This document shows, piece after piece, positions 1 to 5,435 of a DNA stretch of 10,521 nucleotides. The notes under the pieces are model-generated. The model ran no database searches. It was not told where the DNA came from and was given only the letters and a program-made list of their open reading frames with translations. Source of the stretch: JAYEJW01 sp034716535 (GTDB taxonomy: Bacteria > Pseudomonadota > Gammaproteobacteria > Chromatiales > Chromatiaceae); NCBI GenBank assembly GCA_034716535.1, contig JAYEJW010000340.1, positions 1 to 10,521 of the forward strand, read 5' to 3'. Positions within the stretch are counted from its first letter, which is position 1; each line of letters begins with the position of its first letter. The translations under genes and the position numbers were made by a program.

Positions 1-123
1 GAGATTCGCTCTCATTAATGTCGCCCATTCCCGTCAACTGATTCGTTATTGAGTGAAAACGTGTCGCGGCGGCCATTCGGGGATGCCGGTGCTGGCGAAT
101 AAAACCGAGTTTCCATTCAGACA

Positions 124-393
124 CTACCTACAAACAGCGAAGAGACAACGAAAGGAGAAAAGGGGTCAGATCCTGAGGTATCCCCAGATTATTGCTCTCT
201 AATATAGTAGGTTGCGGCGCACTTTTAGAGAATAGGGGTCAGATTCCTTTTCTCATGCCTTCAACGCGACCAGCGAGATCTGTCGTGTAGCGCTTTGACT
301 TGATACTAGGAAGAAAATGAGAATCCGGATGTCGGAAATTCAACCCACCACGCTGTCCGCAAATCTACCTACAAACAGAGAAGGGAAAACGAA
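124..393. repeat. 29-bp imperfect direct repeat, two copies
   Basis: Copy 1 is at 124-152 and copy 2 at 365-393. Both begin with CTACCTACAAACAG and match at 26 of 29 positions, with starts 241 bp apart. They bracket the GGGGTCAGA-containing unit at 155-254. Two copies this far apart with no regular spacing are not a CRISPR array. They could be remnants of duplicated intergenic elements or of an insertion. Confidence 0.6.
155..254. repeat. ~100-bp REP/MITE-like unit with inverted ends
   Basis: The left end GAGAAAAGG (155-163) is the reverse complement of the right end CCTTTTCTC (246-254). Just inside lie two direct copies of AGGGGTCAGAT, at 161-171 and 234-244. GGGGTCAGA-type motifs near runs of A or T are, from general knowledge, frequent around REP-associated Y1 tyrosine transposase (RAYT) genes in proteobacteria. 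No transposase is encoded here, so the unit would be non-autonomous or a remnant. The assignment to that family is an inference from the motif alone. Confidence 0.4.
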
Positions 394-463
394 GTCGAGG
401 ATTCGGGCCCCGATCGCAACGGGACAGAGATCGGAGTGAACGGGGGCCGCTTCCGGCCGGAGC

Positions 464-1090
464 TCAGGAAACCATCCCCGTGCGAACCGCGTACCGCACG
501 ACGTCTGCGAGAGTATGCAGCCCGAGCTTATCCATCAGCCGGTTGCGGTAGGTGTCCACCGTGCGGGGGCTGATGTTCATGATCCGCGCGGCCTCCTTGC
601 TGCTGTTGCCGAGCGCGATCAGCCTGAGGACCTCGCGTTCCTGATTCGACAGCGTCGGAGTTGTGTATCCGTTCCGTCGCAGCTCCCGCAGCCTGGCTCG
701 GACGGCGGGGGTCACGAAGGTGCCGCCGGCGGCGACGGTCTTCACCGCGGCGACCAGCTCCTCGAAGGAGTTGTCCTTGAGCACGTAGCCGACAGCACCG
801 GCCTCTTGCGCCTGTAGGACGGCACAAGGGTCCTCATGCATGGTCAAGAGCACCACGCGGGTATCCAGGCCCGCTTCTTCGGTCCTGCTGGCGACCTCGA
901 TCCCGGTCATCTCCGGCATGCTGATGTCGAGAATGGCCACGTCCGGGCGCAACTCCGCAATAAGCCGCCATGCCTCGCGGCCGTTCGCGGCCTGGGCGAG
1001 CAGCTCAAGATCATCCCCGGCGCTCAGCAAAGGCGCCAGTCCCTGGCGAATAATTGCGTGGTCATCGGCCAGTATCACGCTGATCGGCAT
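464..1090 (-). CDS. NarL/FixJ-family response regulator
   Basis: A cytoplasmic DNA-binding response regulator of 208 aa, the usual length for the family. Residues 1-120 form a receiver domain: acidic pair D9-D10, phospho-acceptor D55 in the stretch AILDISMPEMTG, switch T83 and conserved K105. Residues 147-205 form a LuxR-type helix-turn-helix (LSNQEREVLRLIALG, then SPRTVDTYRNRLMDKLGL). A strong GGAGG ribosome site (complement of 1098-1102) lies 7 nt before the ATG and supports this start. The gene begins inside the last codons of the upstream kinase (16-bp overlap), so the two are almost certainly co-transcribed and coupled, with the kinase as partner. Target genes cannot be read from the sequence. 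Regulation of respiration or of the nearby ccm operon is possible but unproven. Confidence 0.95.
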   Translation of the reverse strand: MPISVILADDHAIIRQGLAPLLSAGDDLELLAQAANGREAWRLIAELRPDVAILDISMPEMTGIEVASRTEEAGLDTRVVLLTMHEDPCAVLQAQEAGAVGYVLKDNSFEELVAAVKTVAAGGTFVTPAVRARLRELRRNGYTTPTLSNQEREVLRLIALGNSSKEAARIMNISPRTVDTYRNRLMDKLGLHTLADVVRYAVRTGMVS

Positions 1091-2661
1091 CGGGAAGCCT
1101 CCGTTCGGACAGGAATCCTGATGGTGACTGTCGTTCCCTCCCCCGGCGCGCTCTGGATCTCGGCATGGCCGCCAACGCTCTCCGCCCGCTCGCGGATCAT
1201 GGAGAGGCCGAGACCGGCGGGGCGATCGAACGCCCTTCCCATGTCGAATCCCTCTCCGTCATCTGAGATTCGGAGAGTCAGCAGGCCGCGCCTCGGAGAT
1301 CCCAGCGACACGTCGACCCGCCTGGCCCCGGCATGTTTGAGGGCGTTACCCATTGCTTCGTGGAAGCAGAGGTAGCCCTGCTCTTTCACGCGATCCTCAA
1401 GCGGGAAGGGCCCCTCCTCCGCCGATACCCGAATATCCGCCCCAGCGCGCCCGACGATGCCGCTGCAGTGACATCGGATCGCCTCGCCCAGATCCATGCG
1501 TTCGAGATAGAGTGGTCTGAGCTCGTGGCTGATCTCCCGGACCTCGCCGATGACGCCCGCAACTTCAGTAATCACCTGATCGAGCAGCTCCTTCGGCAAT
1601 TGGTGCTCTGTGCCCAACAACGCGCGGAGCCTTTTCAGACCCAGATTGACCGACTGCACGGACTGTCCGACTCGGTCGTGCAGCGTTGCCGCAATGCGTC
1701 TGCGCTCTTCCTGCTCCGCTTCTTCTCTGAGCCGGCGGACCTCTAGCGCATGGGTCGCGTGTGCTCGGGCTGTCTCGATCCCGAATGCGAGGTCCTCCGA
1801 GAGCTGCGTGAGCAGCTTGACCTCCTGCTCATTGAACGCCTCCGGTTCCGTCGCAAAGATACTGAAATTGCCGAAGGCCTGTCCGCCTGCCTTGAGCGGG
1901 AGGGCAATCATCGAACGGTAGCCCAGGCTCAAAGCAGCCTCGCGCCAAGGGAGCAGATCAGAAGCCGCCTCAATACTACGCAAGATCACGGGACGAGCGG
2001 CCCGGATGGCCACCCGGCAGGCGCTGGGACTGTTCTCGTCATTGGCCCAGGCCATCGCGGCGGCAGAGAACTCTGCGTCCTGGTGGCCGGCATGGGCCAC
2101 CATGCGTATCCGCTTGGGTCCGTCATCAGACGCATAGCCTACCCAGGCGAAACAGTACCCGCCCACGTCCACCAGGTTTCGGCAGAATGCGTCGAGCAGG
2201 TCGTTCTCTTGCGCTGTCCGGGCCAGGCTGTTGTTGCAGCGGGAAAGGACCGCGTAGGTCCGGTTGAGACGCCGCAGCTCGGTTTCCGATTTCTTGCACT
2301 CGGAGATATCCGCGGAAATGCCGATCAGCCTTTCGACCGCATCGTACGCATTGCGGCAGGGAATGAAACAGGAGGTGAAGTGCCGCGGTTTTGCGGTTCC
2401 GGCCGCTGCGAACTCGAACTCGGAAGCCTGTCCTTCGAAGGCGTCGGCCATCAGGCGCCTTACCCTGTCCTTGTGGGCGGGACTCACGAAATCCAGGTAC
2501 GCAAGCCCGCGTATGTCCTCCTCGTAGCGGACGCCTAGGAGATCGAGCCCCGCGCGGTTCATCGACAGCAGGCGCCCGTCCGCATCGATTTCGTGGATAC
2601 AGAGAGGTGCATGCTCAAAGAGGACGCGGAAGCGATCGAGCGTGCCGAGGGATCCGTCCAT
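1075..2661 (-). CDS. Cytoplasmic PAS-GAF sensor histidine kinase (HisKA_3/HPK7 type)
   Basis: A 528-aa sensor kinase that phosphorylates the response regulator encoded directly downstream. An N-terminal PAS domain (about 8-122) is followed by a GAF domain (about 135-300), a short coiled segment, and a HisKA_3 dimerisation domain with phospho-acceptor H328 in RRRIAATLHDRVGQ. A HATPase_c domain follows, with N box N439 (EAMGNALKHA), DDGEGF at 467-472 and GLGLSMIRERAE at 483-494. This is the layout of NarX/NreB/DesK-type kinases. No signal peptide or membrane helix is visible, so it should sense an intracellular cue. The PAS domain holds C21, C98, C102 and C122 and the GAF domain several more cysteines, but there is no recognisable heme or flavin motif, so the ligand is unknown. 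The ATG start has only a weak upstream AAGAG. The frame stays open upstream to a stop near 2783, so a longer form with a non-ATG start is not excluded. Confidence 0.94.
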   Translation of the reverse strand: MDGSLGTLDRFRVLFEHAPLCIHEIDADGRLLSMNRAGLDLLGVRYEEDIRGLAYLDFVSPAHKDRVRRLMADAFEGQASEFEFAAAGTAKPRHFTSCFIPCRNAYDAVERLIGISADISECKKSETELRRLNRTYAVLSRCNNSLARTAQENDLLDAFCRNLVDVGGYCFAWVGYASDDGPKRIRMVAHAGHQDAEFSAAAMAWANDENSPSACRVAIRAARPVILRSIEAASDLLPWREAALSLGYRSMIALPLKAGGQAFGNFSIFATEPEAFNEQEVKLLTQLSEDLAFGIETARAHATHALEVRRLREEAEQEERRRIAATLHDRVGQSVQSVNLGLKRLRALLGTEHQLPKELLDQVITEVAGVIGEVREISHELRPLYLERMDLGEAIRCHCSGIVGRAGADIRVSAEEGPFPLEDRVKEQGYLCFHEAMGNALKHAGARRVDVSLGSPRRGLLTLRISDDGEGFDMGRAFDRPAGLGLSMIRERAESVGGHAEIQSAPGEGTTVTIRIPVRTEASRCRSA

Positions 2662-2968
2662 GTTCTTTGCTCTTTTTTCGTCAGTGGTTGTCGTCAGCGG
2701 GGCGAGACTGCACCCGTTCCCAAGATCCGATTCCGAGTGGCTTCGCGAAGAAACGCGCGGCGAACCCGATAGAAGGCCAGATTAACCTACTTGTTTAGTC
2801 AATAATAGACGCAAACCGAGAGAAACGAAGCGTCGTAGGCCGGGCGGCCGGAGGTTGCCCGCCATGTTGCAGGCACCCTCAATTGTTCTCAAAAAATTGC
2901 TCGAAATCACGCTCACTCAGGTGAATGTCAACAGACCCGAGTAGGCCATTCCACCTGATCTTCCATGT

Positions 2969-3023
2969 CGCGGATTGCCGCGTAGCCATCCATGGCCCTG
3001 GATCCCGGCATCCAAGCCGGGAT
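2969..3023. repeat. REP-like palindromic repeat (ATCCCGGC/GCCGGGAT)
   Basis: ATCCCGGC at 3002-3009 pairs perfectly with GCCGGGAT at 3016-3023 around a 6-nt loop and is followed by GACGG. Upstream are a CGCGG/CCGCG hairpin (2969-2973 with 2978-2982) and a GCCAT/ATGGC palindrome (2985-2996). Hairpins reading GGATCCCGGC...GCCGGGATGACG are, from general knowledge, a widely dispersed intergenic repeat in proteobacterial genomes. Its role here is unknown. There is no T tract to make it an intrinsic terminator. Confidence 0.55.
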
Positions 3024-3064
3024 GACGGGACCCCGAGAACCCATCATTTTAAATGGAGCGAGGT

Positions 3065-3184
3065 ATGAGATTGGTCTGGTCCGGGAGGGAAATCCGTGGA
3101 AGGTGGGGGTTGCTCGCCAAGCCGGCGGTGTCTGAGCTTGATCTCACCCGGGAAAGTCCTATCGTCAGCCCCCATATCCGGTAG
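3065..3184 (+). CDS. Possible 39-aa small ORF, unknown function
   Basis: An ATG at 3065 opens a 39-codon frame ending at TAG 3182-3184. GGAG at 3055-3058 sits 6 nt before the ATG, a good ribosome site. The product would be basic and soluble, starting MRLVWSGREIRGRW and ending SPIVSPHIR. I recognise no family. It ends 33 bp before the DUF454 gene on the same strand, so it could be a small cotranscribed gene, a leader peptide or chance. Its 3' end overlaps an 8-bp hairpin (TCCTATCG 3157-3164 with CGGTAGGA 3179-3186), and a weak promoter candidate lies inside it. Both favour a regulatory leader at least as much as a protein. Confidence 0.25.
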   Translation: MRLVWSGREIRGRWGLLAKPAVSELDLTRESPIVSPHIR

Positions 3185-3217
3185 GAAACCTCACCTTTAG
3201 CCTCTGACGGCACGAAG

Positions 3218-3640
3218 ATGCTCCGACAAACCTGGCGCCTGCTGATGATCGCCTGCGGGGTTCTGGCCCTGGCACTCGGCATTCTGGGCATCTTTCTGCC
3301 CCTGCTGCCGACGACCCCCTTCGTCCTGCTCGCCGCCTTCTTCTTCTCGCGGGGCTCGGCGCGTCTGCACCGCTGGCTCGTGGAGCATCCGAGGTTCGGG
3401 CGCTACATCCGGGACTGGGAGGCGGAGCAGGTCATCCCGCCGGTGGGCAAGTACGCGGCAAGCCTGATGATGGTGCCCTCGGTGAGCTGGGTGATCGCCA
3501 CCCGCGAGATCCCCTGGATGCTCGAAGCCCTGATGGCGGCGACGGTGGCCGGGGTGCTCTGGTTCATCTGGTCGCGCCCGTCGCGGCGATCGGAGGACTC
3601 CGTAAAGACCGAAACCGAGACCGCAACCACCCGAACTTGA
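3218..3640 (+). CDS. DUF454 family inner-membrane protein (YbaN-like)
   Basis: A 140-aa small membrane protein of the DUF454/YbaN family, whose biochemical role is not established. The family signature is clear near the N terminus: a helix at about 7-28 running into LGIFLPLLPTTPFVLLAAFFFSR (22-45), then the HRWLVEHPRFGRYIRDWE region (51-68). Two more hydrophobic segments lie at about 79-95 and 103-118, followed by a hydrophilic tail rich in Thr and Glu. Length is close to that of the family. The ribosome site before the ATG is weak. The gene stands alone: a 415-bp gap with a terminator-like hairpin separates it from ccmA, so it is probably not part of the ccm operon, although it reads in the same direction. 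Confidence 0.9.
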   Translation: MLRQTWRLLMIACGVLALALGILGIFLPLLPTTPFVLLAAFFFSRGSARLHRWLVEHPRFGRYIRDWEAEQVIPPVGKYAASLMMVPSVSWVIATREIPWMLEALMAATVAGVLWFIWSRPSRRSEDSVKTETETATTRT

Positions 3641-3650
3641 CCGCCATCAA

Positions 3651-3674
3651 GACGCGGCCCCCGGGGACCGCGTC
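3651..3674 (+). terminator. Terminator-like hairpin after the DUF454 gene
   Basis: GACGCGG (3651-3657) pairs with CCGCGTC (3668-3674), and inner C and G runs can extend the stem. It starts 10 nt after the DUF454 stop codon, where a terminator is expected. No U-rich tail follows (TGAATAAACC), so it would be an incomplete intrinsic terminator or a stabilising 3' hairpin. Confidence 0.4.
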
Positions 3675-3713
3675 TGAATAAACCTGACTTCCTTACTCAG
3701 CCTCTCGTTGGTT

Positions 3714-3780
3714 CACGCGAAGCCGCGAAGACGCGAAATCTTGATGGTGATTGACGACTCCTTCTTCGCGCCTTCGCGTG
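3714..3780. repeat. CGCGAAG-type palindromic intergenic repeat
   Basis: The left arm CACGCGAAGCCGCGAAG (3714-3730) and right arm CTTCGCGCCTTCGCGTG (3764-3780) are inverted copies matching at 16 of 17 positions around a 33-nt spacer. Within each arm a CGCGAAG-like unit is repeated. Repeats of the form TTCACGCGAAG...CTTCGCGTGA are a familiar dispersed intergenic element in many bacterial genomes (general knowledge, not searched here). Transcribed, it would form a strong stem-loop. Confidence 0.6.
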
Positions 3781-3829
3781 ACACCCCCACGATGCCTGAG
3801 CGTACCATCCGCGTTGTGGCTGCTTGATG

Positions 3830-3858
3830 TTGGTAGCATTTGGACGCATCGGTATTAG
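3830..3858 (+). promoter_or_regulatory. Candidate sigma-70 promoter for the ccm operon
   Basis: TTGGTA at 3830-3835 and TATTAG at 3853-3858 are separated by 17 bp, and each matches the consensus hexamer at 4 of 6 positions. It would leave a leader of about 190 nt before ccmA. This is the best correctly spaced pair I noticed in the intergenic region, but such matches also arise by chance. Confidence 0.25.
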
Positions 3859-4055
3859 CGTGCTGGCGATGACGCCGCTCCCGTGCCGGGGAACAGAAAA
3901 CCGACCCCCTGGTTGTGGAATCCCGCCGCAGGCGTTACTGTTGCGCGTTCTGATGGGGGCCGGCCCTCCGGAAAGGGCCGGATCGCTTCCAACACTCGCA
4001 TCGACCTTCGCGGGGCCCAAGGTCCCGCGATACCACGCAATAGCCATCTCGATTC

Positions 4056-4673
4056 ATGCTTGAGGTTGTAGATCTGGCGTGCAGACGGGGGGATCGCCAG
4101 CTGTTCTCGGGACTGAGCTTCGATCTCGACCCGGGAACGCTCCTCCATGTGCGCGGCCGTAACGGCAGCGGCAAGACGACGCTGTTGCGCGCACTCTGCG
4201 GGCTGCTCACCCAGGACGACGGAAAGATTCTCTGGAACGGCGAGAACACCCGAGCCCTTGCTGAGGACTTTCACGCCGACACGCTTTACTTCGGACATCT
4301 CAACGGCATCAAGAGCGACCTGACCGGGATCGAGAACCTGCGCGTCTCCTCAACCCTGGACGGTGACCGCGTCGAAGAGGAGCAGCTCTGGTCGGCACTG
4401 GAGCAGATGGGCCTTGCCGGCTTCGAGGACCTGCCCACCAAGGTGCTTTCCCAGGGCCAGAAGAAGCGCGTCGCCCTCGCCCGCCTGCTGCTGAGCAACG
4501 CGCCCCTGTGGATACTGGATGAGCCCTTCACCGCCCTCGACGTGGACGCCGTGGACCTGCTGCAGATGCTGATCGCCCAGCACATCGCCGACGACGGCCT
4601 GGTGATCCTGACGACCCACCAGGAGGTCCCGCTCACCTCCGGCCAGATCCGGCGGCTTCACCTGGGAGACTGA
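4056..4673 (+). CDS. ccmA: CcmA, heme exporter ATP-binding subunit
   Basis: The cytoplasmic ATPase of the CcmAB(CD) ABC complex, which uses ATP hydrolysis to release heme-loaded CcmE from CcmC/CcmD. It has 205 aa, the usual family length. Visible motifs are Walker A GRNGSGKTT (34-42), signature LSQGQ (132-135 region), Walker B LWILDEP (151-157), D-loop ALD and switch H188 in TTHQE. The CcmA-specific stretch YFGHLNGIK (78-86) occupies the Q-loop but has Leu82 where E. coli CcmA has Gln. ATG 4056 is the first start after an in-frame TAG a few codons upstream, so the start is firm, yet no clear Shine-Dalgarno sequence precedes it. It is the first gene of the ccm operon, and ccmB follows after 11 bp. 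Confidence 0.97.
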   Translation: MLEVVDLACRRGDRQLFSGLSFDLDPGTLLHVRGRNGSGKTTLLRALCGLLTQDDGKILWNGENTRALAEDFHADTLYFGHLNGIKSDLTGIENLRVSSTLDGDRVEEEQLWSALEQMGLAGFEDLPTKVLSQGQKKRVALARLLLSNAPLWILDEPFTALDVDAVDLLQMLIAQHIADDGLVILTTHQEVPLTSGQIRRLHLGD

Positions 4674-4684
4674 GCGGCGAGACC

Positions 4685-5356
4685 ATGTGGCGGGTATTTC
4701 TCTGCATCCTGGGACGCGACATCACGCTGGCCATGCGCCGGCGCACGGACGTCTTGACCACGCTGTTCTTCTTCGTCATCGTGGTGAGTCTGTTCCCCCT
4801 GGGCGTGGGCACGGAGAAGGAAATCCTGCGGATTCTGGGGCCTGGCGTGGTCTGGGTGGCGGCCCTGCTCGCATCCATGTTGGCGCTGGAGCGGTTGTTC
4901 GCGGCCGACTACGAGGACGGCACCCTCGAGCAGATGCTGATGACGCCCCAGCCGCTGTCGATCCTGGTTCTGGCCAAGGTGGCGGCGCACTGGCTGTTGA
5001 CCGGCCTGCCGCTGGTGGTCATCGCCCCCCTGATCGGGCTGCAATATCACTTGCCGGATACGTCCCTGGTGGCGATGATGCTGTCGCTGCTGGTGGGCAC
5101 GCCGGTGCTGAGCCTGATCGGGGCCATCGGCGCCGCCCTGACCCTGGGCCTGCGCGGCGGCGGCATCCTGTTGTCGTTGCTGATCCTGCCCCTTTACATC
5201 CCGGTGCTGGTTTACGGCGCCGGCGCGGTGACGGTAAGCGCGATCGACTTCGCGGACACGCAGCCCTATTTCTCGCTGCTCGGGGCCTTTCTGCTGCTGG
5301 CCCTGATCTTCTCGCCTCTGGCCGCGGCGGCGGCGCTGCGGATCTCTTCAGAATGA
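4685..5356 (+). CDS. ccmB: CcmB, heme exporter membrane subunit
   Basis: The integral inner-membrane partner of CcmA in the ABC complex needed to release holo-CcmE during cytochrome c maturation. It has 223 aa, typical for CcmB. About six hydrophobic helices can be drawn (roughly 24-40, 50-68, 97-118, 128-153, 158-180 and 194-218). The family motif DYEDGTLEQ lies at 75-83, after ALERLFAA. It starts 11 bp after ccmA. The ribosome site is poor (GCGGCGAG), so coupling to ccmA is likely. An alternative reading frame is also open across this gene, but it has no membrane pattern and is a high-GC artefact. Confidence 0.96.
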   Translation: MWRVFLCILGRDITLAMRRRTDVLTTLFFFVIVVSLFPLGVGTEKEILRILGPGVVWVAALLASMLALERLFAADYEDGTLEQMLMTPQPLSILVLAKVAAHWLLTGLPLVVIAPLIGLQYHLPDTSLVAMMLSLLVGTPVLSLIGAIGAALTLGLRGGGILLSLLILPLYIPVLVYGAGAVTVSAIDFADTQPYFSLLGAFLLLALIFSPLAAAAALRISSE

Positions 5357-5435
5357 AGGAAGAGGGATCCGCAGAAGCAGCGCTCATGGGTCTTGGCTCA
5401 AGGCTTAGGACGTTCTTGGTTTATCGGACGGTTAG

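Larger units (their letters stand above)
1..463. other. Gene-free region with short repeats
   Basis: No convincing coding region on either strand. The stretch is clearly more AT-rich than the genes to its right. It carries a 29-bp imperfect direct repeat (124-152 and 365-393) and a unit of about 100 bp (155-254) with 9-bp inverted ends and two AGGGGTCAGAT motifs, both listed separately. Just beyond the stop of the minus-strand response regulator there is only a weak 5-bp hairpin (GGCCG 445-449 with CGGCC 454-458) and a 6-bp one (CCGATC 410-415 with GATCGG 429-434). Neither has a T tract, so no solid terminator is visible. It may be a decayed mobile-element region. Confidence 0.6.
2662..3217. 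other. Divergent intergenic region between kinase and DUF454 genes
   Basis: This 556-bp space must hold the promoters for the minus-strand kinase operon and the plus-strand DUF454 gene. The left part contains an AT-rich patch (2780-2815) with TTGACT and TATTAT hexamers on the minus strand, but they are not correctly spaced, so no clean kinase promoter is called. The middle (2961-3030) is a string of small inverted repeats ending in a REP-like hairpin. The right part (3055-3186) contains a possible 39-codon ORF and an 8-bp hairpin. A weak sigma-70-like pair, TTGATC (3138-3143) and TATCGT (3160-3165) with a 16-bp spacer, lies about 50 bp before the DUF454 start. Confidence 0.6.
3641..4055. other. 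Intergenic region upstream of the ccm operon
   Basis: This 415-bp stretch has no convincing gene. Short open frames on both strands have no recognisable protein content. It contains a terminator-like hairpin (3651-3674), a CGCGAAG palindromic repeat (3714-3780), a weak sigma-70-like promoter candidate (3830-3858), a perfect 8-bp GC hairpin (CCGGCCCT 3960-3967 with AGGGCCGG 3974-3981, loop CCGGAA) and two mutually exclusive small hairpins just before ccmA (GACCTT 4003-4008 with AAGGTC 4019-4024; CGCGGG 4009-4014 with CCCGCG 4024-4029). Confidence 0.6.

Noticed and set aside
124..393. Repeated 29-bp sequence as a CRISPR remnant
   Set aside because: Only two copies 241 bp apart, with no regular spacer length and no cas genes.
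2791..2802. TTGTTTAGTCAA as an FNR/CRP-type operator upstream of the kinase
   Set aside because: It is two bases shorter than the FNR half-site arrangement (TTGAT-N4-ATCAA), and only the outer TTG/CAA triplets fit.
3061..3190. Riboswitch (TPP, cobalamin) or RNase P-like RNA before the DUF454 gene
   Set aside because: Fragments such as GGGAAAGTCC looked suggestive, but the ordered conserved boxes of these families are absent.
3824..4298. Short frames on both strands in and around the ccmA upstream region
   Set aside because: No recognisable motifs and no ribosome sites, and the minus-strand ones run into ccmA.
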